DNA of 34,424 bases from an uncultured Chlorobiaceae bacterium (GCA_903942355.1 CAJAOR010000241.1:1-34424), one strand, 5' to 3'; counted from the first letter of the stretch, positions 6,527-14,970 are shown. Translations and numbers: made by a program. Notes: a model not told the origin generated them from the letters alone.

Positions 6527-8071
6527 TTAAAGCGGAATCAGGCCGTGTTTCTTCTGGGGCCTGAATTCCCGTTTTGAATGGAGAAAATCGAGTGACATGG
6601 CCAGATAGCGGCGCGTTTCAGCCGGTTCGATGATGTCGTCTACCTGAAAATGTGCGGCTGCGGCGTAGGGGGTTGCAAAGGTTTCGCGGTACTCCTTAAC
6701 CAGTTCCTGGCGGCGCTGTGCGGGATTAGGGGCGTTCTTGATCTCGCTCTTGAAAATAATGTCTACGGCCCCATCAGCACCCATGACGGCTATTTCGGCC
6801 GAAGGCCATGAAACGACCCTGTCGGCGTCGAGGTCCTTGCTGCACATGGCCAGATAGGCTCCGCCGTAAGCCTTGCGGAGAACGACCGTGATTTTCGGAA
6901 CAGTGGATGCGGCATAGGCGAAGAGCATCTTGGCGCCATGACGGATGATTCCGCCATGCTCCTGCTCGATGCCGGGGAGGAATCCGGGGACATCGACAAA
7001 GGTGACGAGCGGAATGTTGAAGGCGTTGCAGAATCGGATGAAGCGGGCCGCCTTGTCTGAAGCGTTGATGTCGAGAACGCCGGCCATGACGTTTGGCTGG
7101 TTGGCTACGATACCTATCGCGCGTCCCTGAATTCTGGCTAATCCTATGACGATGTTGGGGGCGAAAGAGGACTGTATCTCCATGAAATCAGCCTTGTCTA
7201 CGATATGGCCTATGACCTCCCTGACGTCGTATCGCTGTTTCGGATCCAGCGGAATGACGGTGTTCAGACGCTTGTCCGGAATAATATCTTCTTCAGCCTC
7301 AAACAGGGGAGAGTCCTCCAGATTGTTTGAGGGGAGAAATGACAAAAGCCGTTTGCATATAGCGATGGCATCCAGATCGTCTTCAGCGATAAAGTGAACG
7401 ACTCCTGAGTTATTCATCTGGGCTGTTGCTCCTCCCAGCTCTTCGGCGGTAACCACTTCGCCGGTTACGGCTTTGATGACCGAGGGGCCGGTGATGAACA
7501 TCAGGGCTGTACGGGTCTGGATGATGAAGTCGGTCAAAGCGGGGCTATAGGCAGCACCGCCTGCACAGGGTCCGCAGATGATTGAGATCTGCGGCACAAC
7601 TCCGGAGAGCATGACGTTGTTATAAAATACTTTGCCGTAGCCGGAGAGACTGTCGATACCCTCCTGGATACGGGCCCCGCCCGAGTCGTTGATCATGATG
7701 AAGGGCGAGCCGGTTTTGAGCGAAGACTGCATCATCTGCACGATTTTATTGCAGTGGGCCTCACCGGCCGATCCGCCGACAACGGTGAAATCCTGGCTGG
7801 CCATATGCACCAGCCGGCCGTTGATACTGCCAGCTCCGGTGACGACGCCATCGGCTGCCATTTCCTTGTCCGTCATTCCGAAGTTGGTGCAGCGGTGTTT
7901 TGCAAAAAGTCCAGACTCCTGGAAGCTGTCATGATCGAGGAGTGCGTTGATGCGTTCCCGGGCGCTGAGACTTCCGGCCTCGTGCTGGCGATCGAGTTTC
8001 TCCTGACCGCCTCCCAATTGCAATTTTTCCTTCCGTTGGTTCAGATCCTGTACGATCGCGTCAATATTCAT
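6527..8071 (-). CDS. Propionyl/methylmalonyl-CoA carboxyltransferase (PccB/MmdA/12S-like)
   Basis: This 514-residue protein spans the full two-domain crotonase-fold carboxyltransferase. Near the N-terminus is LSARERINALLD, the acyl-CoA-side oxyanion motif SGGARIQEG covers residues 130-138, GPCAGGAAYSPAL follows, and the second oxyanion element is RKAYGGAYLAM in the C-terminal half. The end (HGLIPL after RPQKK) is typical of the family. It transfers carboxyl between biotin and propionyl-CoA (giving methylmalonyl-CoA), or the reverse. The gene lies 35 bases after the PycB-like stop and 10 bases before the 69-aa subunit, in one operon. Its length matches the 12S subunit of transcarboxylase as well as PccB; without a biotin carboxylase next to it, transcarboxylation is a serious possibility. 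Confidence 0.9.
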   Translation of the reverse strand: MNIDAIVQDLNQRKEKLQLGGGQEKLDRQHEAGSLSARERINALLDHDSFQESGLFAKHRCTNFGMTDKEMAADGVVTGAGSINGRLVHMASQDFTVVGGSAGEAHCNKIVQMMQSSLKTGSPFIMINDSGGARIQEGIDSLSGYGKVFYNNVMLSGVVPQISIICGPCAGGAAYSPALTDFIIQTRTALMFITGPSVIKAVTGEVVTAEELGGATAQMNNSGVVHFIAEDDLDAIAICKRLLSFLPSNNLEDSPLFEAEEDIIPDKRLNTVIPLDPKQRYDVREVIGHIVDKADFMEIQSSFAPNIVIGLARIQGRAIGIVANQPNVMAGVLDINASDKAARFIRFCNAFNIPLVTFVDVPGFLPGIEQEHGGIIRHGAKMLFAYAASTVPKITVVLRKAYGGAYLAMCSKDLDADRVVSWPSAEIAVMGADGAVDIIFKSEIKNAPNPAQRRQELVKEYRETFATPYAAAAHFQVDDIIEPAETRRYLAMSLDFLHSKREFRPQKKHGLIPL

Positions 8072-8106
8072 GGTGTCCTGACTATGCCCTGATTTTTATA
8101 TTATAA

Positions 8107-9606
8107 TTACTGGTAAGGCGTTACGGTTACCTTATGCTGTCGGCCGTTCATAGTCACGGAGTAGGTGATGGGGCCGGTGATCGCCCCCTGATGGCCTTCT
8201 GCGGGTTTGGTTTCCGACTCGCCGGTCGCAGGGTTCCGTCCAAGATTGCGAGGACCTTCGTGACGATCGGCAAAAAATTTTGGTGCAACCTGCGGGAACA
8301 TGGCATAGGTCAGCACATCTTCAGTCGTACCGTTGCATCCTGTCAGGGCGAGGGCCTCCCTGCGGAGCTTGTCCCACTCCGGTTTCAGGAGATCTGCCGG
8401 CCGGCAGGTGATAGGCTCTTTTTTGGCATGTTCATGAGCCATTTTTACAACATCCGGATTTTTTTCGCCAGGTACTGCGCCGTAATAGCCGAGCATGAGG
8501 TCGGCAAATTCACCAGTCAGTACCTTGTATCTTCCCATGAGGACGTTCAGGACTGCCTGGGTCCCTACGATCTGGCTGCTGGGAGTCACCAGTGGGACAT
8601 AGCCGGTATCCTTGCGGACAAGGGGAATCTCCTCCAGCACCTCTTTCATCCGGTCGCCTGCACCCTGCTGCCTGAGCTGGCTCTCCATGTTGGAGAGCAT
8701 GCCGCCGGGGATCTGGCTCTTGAAAATCTCCGTTTCCACGCCGGTAACATGGGAGAGGAACTCGCTGTATCGACCAAGCGCCGTCATGAAGTGGGCCTTT
8801 ACTTTCAGTACCCTTTCAAGGTCAACCCGGGTCGTAAAGCCTGTGCCTTCGAGCATCTCAATGAAGCTCTCGGTTGGATTGTGTCCCGGTCCAAGACTCA
8901 TGGAACTGATTGCGGTATCGACGCAGTCAACGCCGGCCTCAACCGCCTTCATCAGGCTGACGAGCGTAACACCGGTGGTGGCATGGGCATGGAGATGAAC
9001 CCGCAACTCCTTTCCGCAGGCGTCTTTTATTCCCTTTATTATATCATACGCGGCCTGAGGCTTGATGAGGGCCGCCATGTCTTTGATGCAGAGGGAGTCG
9101 ATTCCCATATCCTGCAGTCTCTTCGCCTGGTCTATAAAGAGAGCGGTGGTGTGAATGGGGCTGATGGTATAGGATATTGTACCCTGGGCATGCGCGCCGG
9201 CCTTTTTGACCGCCCGCACCGAGGTCTCTATATTTCGCAGGTCATTGAGGGCATCAAAAATGCGGAAAACGTCAATACCGTTTTCTGCCGACTTGTTGCA
9301 AAAGCGTTCCACAACCTCATCCTGATAGTGGCGATACCCAAGCAGGTTCTGGCCACGCAGCAGCATCTGCAGGGGGGTTTTGGGCATAAGACTCTTGAAG
9401 GTGCGCAATCGCTCCCAAGGGTCTTCGTTCAGAAAGCGGATGCATGAGTCGTAGGTTGCGCCGCCCCAGCACTCCAGGGACCAGTAGCCGGCCTCGTCGA
9501 GGTCTTGGCATGCTCCGAGCATATCTTCAATGCCCAGCCGGGTGGCTATCAGACTCTGGTGCGCGTCCCGCAGGGCAAGCTCGGTAATATCAATGATGCG
9601 ATTAAT
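8107..9606 (-). CDS. pycB: Pyruvate carboxylase subunit B / transcarboxylase 5S-like protein, ATT start
   Basis: The frame continues upstream of the first ATG (9522) and encodes ITELALRDAHQSLIATRL, the invariant N-terminal start of the HMGL-like carboxyltransferase domain; Asp14 of RDAHQS is a metal ligand. No ATG, GTG or TTG occurs between the in-frame TGA (9643-9645) and that motif. An ATT at 9604-9606 lies 7 bases after a GGAG, giving a 499-residue protein that aligns fully with the family. Further on are SLCIKDMAAL (carboxylysine region) and RVHLHAHATTG (metal-binding His pair). There is no biotinyl domain; the C-terminus ends at the conserved PYCB region. It moves carboxyl between biotin and pyruvate/oxaloacetate. 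It begins 23 bases after the propeller gene stop. Use of ATT is inferred; a sequencing error cannot be excluded. Confidence 0.85.
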   Translation of the reverse strand: MNRIIDITELALRDAHQSLIATRLGIEDMLGACQDLDEAGYWSLECWGGATYDSCIRFLNEDPWERLRTFKSLMPKTPLQMLLRGQNLLGYRHYQDEVVERFCNKSAENGIDVFRIFDALNDLRNIETSVRAVKKAGAHAQGTISYTISPIHTTALFIDQAKRLQDMGIDSLCIKDMAALIKPQAAYDIIKGIKDACGKELRVHLHAHATTGVTLVSLMKAVEAGVDCVDTAISSMSLGPGHNPTESFIEMLEGTGFTTRVDLERVLKVKAHFMTALGRYSEFLSHVTGVETEIFKSQIPGGMLSNMESQLRQQGAGDRMKEVLEEIPLVRKDTGYVPLVTPSSQIVGTQAVLNVLMGRYKVLTGEFADLMLGYYGAVPGEKNPDVVKMAHEHAKKEPITCRPADLLKPEWDKLRREALALTGCNGTTEDVLTYAMFPQVAPKFFADRHEGPRNLGRNPATGESETKPAEGHQGAITGPITYSVTMNGRQHKVTVTPYQ

Positions 9607-9617
9607 GGTATAACTCC
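9604..9617 (-). promoter_or_regulatory. Ribosome binding site deciding an ATT start
   Basis: GGAG at 9614-9617 is followed by 7 bases and then ATT (9604-9606) in the pycB frame. An ATG overlapping the GGAG (TAAATGGAG) opens a different frame that stops after five codons, so it cannot be the start. Spacing favours ATT as the initiation codon. Confidence 0.5.
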
Positions 9618-9629
9618 ATTTATATGTTG

Positions 9630-10445
9630 TTAACGGGTCAGGTCACCGTAAACAAGGTCGGTTTGAGGCCATGTAAACCCTTGTATTTGTACACCTGCCA
9701 GCGAGTAATTGTAAAGGTGGTTATTGGTACTTACATACATGTCATTATCTGATCCGCCAACAACTCCTCCAATCTCAAATGGCAGGGGGATAAAGGTGTG
9801 CTGGTTCAGGGTGACCAGATCTCTGACGGTAACACCGCGTTGTGAGCCAGTGTATGAGGCCAGCAACCTGTTGCAGGTAACAGCCAGATCGGTATAGACA
9901 ATGCCTGTATCAGGAAATGTCATGACTTTCAGGAGAGTACCGTTGTTTGCATAACGGTACAATTTATTGCCGGATGCCAGATACAGATCATTATTTGTTC
10001 CTGCGGCAATACCGTTAATACTGAAGCTGGTGGGAACAAAAGCGAGTTGATTGAGAGCCAGATCGCGAACAGTAAAACCTTGTTGAGAACCATTGTAGGA
10101 GGCATACACACGATTGCCCCGAACTGAGATATCGGTGTAGTTGACACCGGCATCAGGAAAATTCATATCCCTGATCAGCTCGCCGTTTACCGAATAGTTG
10201 TAAATATGATTTTTGCAAACCATATACAGGTCATTATTCGGGCCAGCGGCAATGCCATTGACCGCATGTGGAGTCTGGATAAATGAGACCTGCTGCAGAT
10301 TTAACGTACGAACGGTGACACCTTGCTGGACACCGTTATAGGCGGCAAAAAAGTTGTTTGCATGAGCTATCGCCGTCATGCTCAAAAACAAGCCCAACAG
10401 AACGGCAATCCTGAAAAGTCCGGTCAGATCAAATTTTTTGTTCAT
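9630..10445 (-). CDS. Secreted three-repeat beta-propeller-like protein
   Basis: This 271-residue protein has a signal peptide (residues 1-29, ending TAIAHA) and then three tandem units of about 81 residues (roughly 34-114, 115-195 and 196-271). Each contains YNGxQxGxTVRDL, NGIAAGxNNDLY, YxYxxNGxL and FPDxGxxYTDL. The unit looks like two NHL/YWTD-type propeller blades, so six blades in all. I see no catalytic motif, metal site or anchor. I chose the ATG at 10445 because GGAGG lies 5 bases upstream and a typical signal peptide follows; an ATG at 10478 would add 11 residues. It lies 23 bases before the pycB start on the same strand, but a functional link to carboxylation is not evident. Its partner is unknown. 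Confidence 0.75.
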   Translation of the reverse strand: MNKKFDLTGLFRIAVLLGLFLSMTAIAHANNFFAAYNGVQQGVTVRTLNLQQVSFIQTPHAVNGIAAGPNNDLYMVCKNHIYNYSVNGELIRDMNFPDAGVNYTDISVRGNRVYASYNGSQQGFTVRDLALNQLAFVPTSFSINGIAAGTNNDLYLASGNKLYRYANNGTLLKVMTFPDTGIVYTDLAVTCNRLLASYTGSQRGVTVRDLVTLNQHTFIPLPFEIGGVVGGSDNDMYVSTNNHLYNYSLAGVQIQGFTWPQTDLVYGDLTR

Positions 10446-10776
10446 GTGCCCCTCCGGTGTTTTAAAATGATAACTCATCCTTGAGCTTTAGAACGTGAAC
10501 ACAACAAAGCCGTGCATAACATCTGCAGCAAATGGACGGCGGAATATAATTAGTGCTAATGTAAAAAACAGATTCCGATTAGTAAAAAATCAAACCGATA
10601 ATACTGCTATAATTTTGCCGCACTTAAAGGGTTCGTTGACACTTGTTTATACTGTCGCGCGCCATCCAGTCAAATCCTCCTGCAATAATTTGCATAAGAA
10701 CGCTTAAATTCGGTGAATGGTCAACGGAGGGGCAGGGTTTCCATATGGACGCAGGTATAGCCTATAACGGTACAAA
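10446..10776. other. Divergent intergenic region, no gene recognised
   Basis: This 331-bp AT-rich region separates the minus-strand propeller gene from the plus-strand membrane protein gene, so it must hold promoters for both. I could not place either with good -35/-10 spacing. A 70-codon open frame at 10495-10707 has no ribosome site and no family-like sequence, and I do not call it a gene. Confidence 0.5.
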
Positions 10777-11613
10777 ATGAAGATCGAAACTATGAACGAA
10801 CGTTTTTTTCTGAAACTGCTGCTGGTTCTTTTTGCCGGGCTCATTGCGGCTGAAGTGCTGGTTGTGGTGCTTTTCGGGCTGCGTCTTGAGCTGATTCTTT
10901 TTTGTTTTATTGTTGCGGCGGCTTTGACCGGCATTGCGTTTGTTGTGCGGCTTTTGTTGGGGGAACGAACGCAGATTGACTCGGTTTCGATGCGGCGCGC
11001 AAGGGAGATGCGCGACGGCGTCATGCAGGAGAGGCTCGGGGAGTATGGTGTTGATGAGGAGTTTCTTGGCGGAAAAGTGGTGCGGCGTCCAAAAGGGAGC
11101 GTTTCCCGTTCAGCCCTCTCTCAGCAGCGTCCAGTTAGCAGCAGCCAGTCAGCAGCTCCGGTTACGGTATCGATTGAAGAGGCAATAAGGGTTCATGCAG
11201 AGATGTACGGAGGGCTTGGGCAGCTGTTGCAGATGATTGAGAATATTGATGAGGCTGCTTTCGGTCGCCTTGTGCAAAAAGCCGCTATGGGTGATCTTTC
11301 CCGTAAGGAGGTTATGCTCAAGATTGCTCTCATGGTTGATGAGAGCTCTCTTTCGGGTGGGGCTGATGGCGAAGCCGAAGGGGAGAGTCCGTGCATTCTG
11401 GAGGGCCACTCTATGGACAGGGAGAGTTTTGATGACTATATCCGCCGTTGCATGAACGGTGCCGGGGAGGAGTCGGAGAGTGCCGACAAGGGCTTTTCTG
11501 TTGAACTTGACGGTGAGGCTCTTTCACGGGGTTCCGGTGTGCCTCCCGCGGATTTTTCCCATGATCCGAAATCGGTGATTTCGAGTCTGAAGAGAGCGGG
11601 ATTGCCGTCATGA
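10777..11613 (+). CDS. Two-helix membrane protein with cytoplasmic tail, unknown function
   Basis: This 278-residue protein has two hydrophobic segments (about residues 10-34 and 38-61), then a charged, mostly cytoplasmic tail. The tail has a Ser/Gln/Pro-rich linker (about 110-130), a helical region (SIEEAIRVHAEMYGGLGQLL and following, about 132-185) and an acidic, disordered-looking end. No known domain is recognised. A second ATG at codon 6 (MNERFF) is an alternative start. Its stop overlaps the start of the methyltransferase gene by four bases (ATGA), so the two genes are translationally coupled and probably share a promoter. The first helix pair suggests a membrane anchor or adaptor; I cannot assign a function. 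Confidence 0.65.
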   Translation: MKIETMNERFFLKLLLVLFAGLIAAEVLVVVLFGLRLELILFCFIVAAALTGIAFVVRLLLGERTQIDSVSMRRAREMRDGVMQERLGEYGVDEEFLGGKVVRRPKGSVSRSALSQQRPVSSSQSAAPVTVSIEEAIRVHAEMYGGLGQLLQMIENIDEAAFGRLVQKAAMGDLSRKEVMLKIALMVDESSLSGGADGEAEGESPCILEGHSMDRESFDDYIRRCMNGAGEESESADKGFSVELDGEALSRGSGVPPADFSHDPKSVISSLKRAGLPS

Positions 11614-12416
11614 AGCCTGTTGAAATCGCGCCGTTGAGCAAGGCGAAGCTGAAGCTTTACACCAGACTTCATCAGAAAAAGTTCAGGGATCAGGAGGGGC
11701 TCTTTTTTGCGGAAGGACTTCGTACGGTCAGGGAGCTTTGCCTAAACTTGCCCGATCAGGAGATGCTCGTTGCCCTGCTCATCCGGGAAGGGGAAGCTGA
11801 GGCAGCCCGTTTTGCTCAGGCATGGAAGGGAAAACTGTTTTCAATAAGCGAAAAAGAGTGTTCACAGCTTGCCGAAACAGCAACATCGCAGGGCATATTC
11901 GGCGTTTTCCGCCAGCAGCTGCTGGTTGAGCATGTTGAAGAAGCCGGTTCGGCAAAGTCGGGGAGATCGTTCATGGTGGCGCTCGATGATGTTCAGGATC
12001 CGGGCAATGTGGGTACCATTCTGAGAACAGCGGTCTGGTTCGGGGCTGATGCCCTGATCTGCAGTGCCGGTACCGCCGACCGCTACAATGCAAAGGCAGT
12101 ACGATCTTGTGCGGGGAGCATCTATGCTATCCTTCATTATGGTGTTGAGCGCCTTGACCTTGAACTACGGCGGCTTCAGGAGCAGGGGTATTCGATTGTC
12201 TGTTCTTCGCTTGAGGGCAAGGATTTCAGGGAGTTCAGCTCCTGGCCTGAAAAACAGGTGCTGGTGATCGGCAATGAAGCCAACGGCATCAGTGAACCGC
12301 TTAGAGCGCTGGCCGACCGGCTGGTGCGCATACCCCATGGCGGTGCAAGCGTGCGGGTTGAATCGCTCAATGCTTCCGTATCCGCAGCCATTCTGATGGA
12401 GCGCTTGGCGCTATAA
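11610..12416 (+). CDS. TrmH/SpoU-family RNA 2'-O-methyltransferase
   Basis: This 268-residue protein has an N-terminal substrate-binding domain (FAEGLRTVREL near residues 33-43) and a C-terminal SPOUT domain with all three motifs. Motif 1 is DDVQDPGNVGTILRTA (126-141), with the Asn/Arg pair. Motif 2 is VIGNEANGIS (219-228). Motif 3 is IPHGGASVRVESLNASVSAA (241-260), where the knot binds S-adenosylmethionine. It most likely methylates a ribose in 23S rRNA (RlmB-like or TsnR-like); the exact nucleotide cannot be read from the sequence. Its start overlaps the upstream membrane-protein gene by four bases. A palindromic repeat block follows immediately and may end transcription. Confidence 0.9.
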   Translation: MKPVEIAPLSKAKLKLYTRLHQKKFRDQEGLFFAEGLRTVRELCLNLPDQEMLVALLIREGEAEAARFAQAWKGKLFSISEKECSQLAETATSQGIFGVFRQQLLVEHVEEAGSAKSGRSFMVALDDVQDPGNVGTILRTAVWFGADALICSAGTADRYNAKAVRSCAGSIYAILHYGVERLDLELRRLQEQGYSIVCSSLEGKDFREFSSWPEKQVLVIGNEANGISEPLRALADRLVRIPHGGASVRVESLNASVSAAILMERLAL

Positions 12417-12428
12417 ATTCCTATACCC

Positions 12429-12617
12429 GGGAACGCCGAGCTCCAGCTCGGCAGAAAAAGGGGATAATGTGCTGAACTCCAACTCGGCAGAAAAGGGGCT
12501 AATATGCCGAGCTGGAGCTCGGCGTTCCCGGGGCAGCTTTTGCTTTGAGAGATGGTTATAATTGCGGCAGAAAGGAGGATGATATGCCGAGCTGGAGCTC
12601 GGCGTTTCCGGGGCAGA
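12429..12617. repeat. GC-rich palindromic repeat cluster (four copies, REP/MITE-like)
   Basis: Four copies of an 18-base palindrome lie between the convergent methyltransferase and terC genes: 12435-12452 (GCCGAGCTCCAGCTCGGC), 12471-12488 (imperfect), 12506-12523 and 12586-12603. The last two carry GTTCCCGGGGCAG or GTTTCCGGGGCAG on the right; the first carries the mirror CCGGGAAC on the left, so copies 1 and 3 form a larger inverted repeat. Spacers share GGCAGAAAAGGGG and TAATATG-like words, which suggests repeated amplification of one unit of about 50-80 bases. No transposase is nearby. The hairpins could end transcription from both sides, but there is no T-run, so this is a repeat first and a possible terminator second. 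Confidence 0.85.
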
Positions 12618-12621
12618 TTGT

Positions 12622-13380
12622 TCAGGCACTGTCGCCATCAATATTCATGGTTGGATGAAGATGGAGCGGCTTTGCTACTTTTTTGCGCAGACGGATATTC
12701 AGCATTTCAACACTGACGGAAAAGGCCATTGCAAAATATATATACCCTCTCGGTATTTCAAAGCCGGCACCTTCGGCAAGCAGGGTGACGCCGACAAGAA
12801 TAAGAAAGCTCAGGGCAAGCATCTTGATGGTCGGGTGCTTTTCAACGAAATCGCTGATTGATTTGGCGGCAAGCATCATGATTCCGATGGAAATCATAAT
12901 GGCGATGATCATCACTTCGACATTTTTGGCAAGCCCGACGGCAGTAATAACCGAGTCAAGCGAAAAAATAATATCAATAACGGCAATCTGTAGCATGGTG
13001 ACGGCAAAAGTGCTGGCTGAACCGCTTTTTTTGCTTTCTTCTTCAGCGCCCTCAAGGCTCTGGTGGATCTCCTGGGTGCTTTTTGCAAGCAGGAAGAGCC
13101 CTCCGCCAATCAGGATTAGATCGCGTCCTGAAACATGGTGTTCAAGCACGGTGAACAGGCCGCCTGTAAGCCCCATAACCCAGGTTATTGAGAGCAGGAG
13201 GGCGATTCTGGTCAGCATGGCAAGCCCAAGCCCAATAATTCTTCCCTTGCCCCGTTGTTGTTCCGGCAGTCGTCCTACGATAATGGAGAGAAAGATAATG
13301 TTGTCGATGCCAAGCACAATTTCCAGAGCCGTCAATGTCGCCAGGGCAATCCATGCCTCCGGTTGCGTGATCCATTCCAT
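12622..13380 (-). CDS. TerC/Alx-family integral membrane protein
   Basis: This 252-residue protein has about seven membrane helices and the two hallmark acidic motifs of the TerC family: EIVLGIDN at residues 20-27 and IIFSLDSVITAVG beginning near residue 137, plus Asp136. These acidic residues lie in the membrane and are thought to bind a metal ion; members such as Alx export Mn2+, and others are linked to tellurite resistance. A charged loop (SLEGAEEESKKSG, about 118-130) separates the two halves. The start matches the family (MEWITQPEAW). It is transcribed towards the palindromic repeat block, and divergently from the aldehyde dehydrogenase gene across a 153-base gap. Substrate is inferred from family only. 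Confidence 0.85.
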   Translation of the reverse strand: MEWITQPEAWIALATLTALEIVLGIDNIIFLSIIVGRLPEQQRGKGRIIGLGLAMLTRIALLLSITWVMGLTGGLFTVLEHHVSGRDLILIGGGLFLLAKSTQEIHQSLEGAEEESKKSGSASTFAVTMLQIAVIDIIFSLDSVITAVGLAKNVEVMIIAIMISIGIMMLAAKSISDFVEKHPTIKMLALSFLILVGVTLLAEGAGFEIPRGYIYFAMAFSVSVEMLNIRLRKKVAKPLHLHPTMNIDGDSA

Positions 13381-13533
13381 AAGGTGTGATTAGGGTACGT
13401 GTTTTTTTTAAAACCACCATTAGCATTAGTAATGTAGTGAATGGATGGTGCTTGGCAAAAAACCAGAAGAACCCGTTTTTTCGTTACATTGGGATGACTT
13501 GTGTTTTTCTGGATGAATTGATTCTATTCCTTC

Positions 13534-14922
13534 ATGCAAAAAGATCAGTTTTTCCTTGAGTTGGCGATATTGAGAGAGACGTTTGAGAGTGGCATAACCC
13601 GCGATTTTGGTTGGAGGATTTCGCAGCTCAATGCACTCCAAAAATTTCTCCTTGAGTGCCAAAAAGAGATTGCGGCAGCAGTGCATGATGATTTCAGGAA
13701 GTCCACAGCAGAGACTTTTTTGACTGAGACGGCATATCTTCGCAGTGAAATCCGTTTTGCCCTGAAGCACCTTTCTTCATGGATGAAGCCTCGCAGGGTA
13801 TCCGTTCCGCTCATCTATCAGCCTTCAAAAGCATCCTGCTCTCCTGAACCTTATGGCGTTGTCCTCATTATCGGGGCATGGAACTACCCGTTCAACCTCT
13901 CTCTTGCTCCTCTCATCAGCGCCATTGCTGCGGGCAATTGTGCGGTCATCAAGCCCTCGGAACATGCTCCGCACAGCTCGGCACTCATTGCTGAAGGCCT
14001 TAGCCACTATCTTGACCAGAGTGCGATCAGGGTCATTGAGGGAGGCATGGACGTTAGCCAGACCCTGCTTGCCGAGCGTTTTGGCTATATTTTTTTTACC
14101 GGCAGCCGTACTGTCGGTCGGGAGGTCATGCATGCTGCAGCCCGTCATCTCACCCCGTTGACGCTCGAACTTGGGGGGAAATGTCCCTGTATTGTCGAAG
14201 AGAGCGGTGACGTCAGGGTGGCGGCCCGCAGGATTGTCTGGGCAAAGTTTCTCAACGGGGGGCAGACCTGTCTTGCGCCTGACTATGTTCTGGTGCATGA
14301 GAAGCGGGAGGCGGAGCTGCTCACTCATATGCAGGAAGCCATCACTGACTTTTATGGTGACGATCCCCGATTGAGTCCCGATTATCCCCGCATTGTCAAC
14401 ATGGAGCAGTACCGGCGGCTTGAAGAGCTTCTTTACGGTTCTTCGGTCTTGTGCGGGGGGAAGAGCGATCAGGGGGAGCGATACATCGCTCCGACCATTC
14501 TCCGGGGAGTAATGCCGGGCTCAACCATCATGCATTCGGAGATTTTCGGCCCCTTGCTTCCGGTCATTTCTTATACGGAGATTTCAGAAGCACTCGATAT
14601 TATTCGCAGTGTTGACGAGCCACTTGCACTCTATCTTTTTTCATCGGATCTGGATGTTCAGGATCGGGTTGTACGTGACTCTCGTTCAGGAGGAGTGTGT
14701 ATCAACGACTTGCTCTTTCATGCGGCAATTGCCGGTCTTCCTTTCGGAGGAGTTGGCAAGAGCGGATTCGGAGCCTATCATGGCAAGGCAGGCTTTGATG
14801 CCTTTTCCTTTCAGCGAAGCGTTCTTCGCCGGTCACTCTATCCCGATCCCGGCTTGCGTTATCCGCCCTACGGTTGGTGGAAGTTCATGCTGCTCAAACG
14901 TCTTGTCACTTTTTTCCAGTGA
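13534..14922 (+). CDS. Class 3 (ALDH3-like) NAD(P)-dependent aldehyde dehydrogenase
   Basis: This 462-residue protein has the complete ALDH fold. The catalytic cysteine is Cys246 in GGQTCLAPDYV, the general-base glutamate is Glu212 in LELGGKCP, and the oxyanion asparagine is Asn117 in GAWNYPF. The cofactor site includes FTGSRTVGREV. These positions agree with mammalian ALDH3 (Cys243, Glu209, Asn114). A family-typical C-terminal tail (WWKFMLLKRLVTFFQ) is hydrophobic and may touch the membrane, consistent with fatty-aldehyde oxidation. In a phototroph with abundant esterified alcohols and lipids this could detoxify long-chain aldehydes. It is followed 48 bases later by a patatin-like lipase, an arrangement that fits lipid turnover, though that is inference. 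Confidence 0.9.
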   Translation: MQKDQFFLELAILRETFESGITRDFGWRISQLNALQKFLLECQKEIAAAVHDDFRKSTAETFLTETAYLRSEIRFALKHLSSWMKPRRVSVPLIYQPSKASCSPEPYGVVLIIGAWNYPFNLSLAPLISAIAAGNCAVIKPSEHAPHSSALIAEGLSHYLDQSAIRVIEGGMDVSQTLLAERFGYIFFTGSRTVGREVMHAAARHLTPLTLELGGKCPCIVEESGDVRVAARRIVWAKFLNGGQTCLAPDYVLVHEKREAELLTHMQEAITDFYGDDPRLSPDYPRIVNMEQYRRLEELLYGSSVLCGGKSDQGERYIAPTILRGVMPGSTIMHSEIFGPLLPVISYTEISEALDIIRSVDEPLALYLFSSDLDVQDRVVRDSRSGGVCINDLLFHAAIAGLPFGGVGKSGFGAYHGKAGFDAFSFQRSVLRRSLYPDPGLRYPPYGWWKFMLLKRLVTFFQ

Positions 14923-14970
14923 AGGACTACTATCCGGCCTCTCGACCGGGAACCCTTTATTTTGTACGGT

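Noticed and set aside
8134-9447. Plus-strand open frame of 437 codons
   Set aside because: It lies opposite the conserved pycB gene and shows no recognisable domain.
10495-10707. 70-codon open frame in the divergent intergenic region
   Set aside because: No ribosome site, no conserved-looking sequence and no neighbour support.
12683-13393. Plus-strand open frame of 236 codons
   Set aside because: It is a mirror of terC, whose membrane motifs are clear; the plus-strand product is low-complexity Ile/Ser/Pro-rich.
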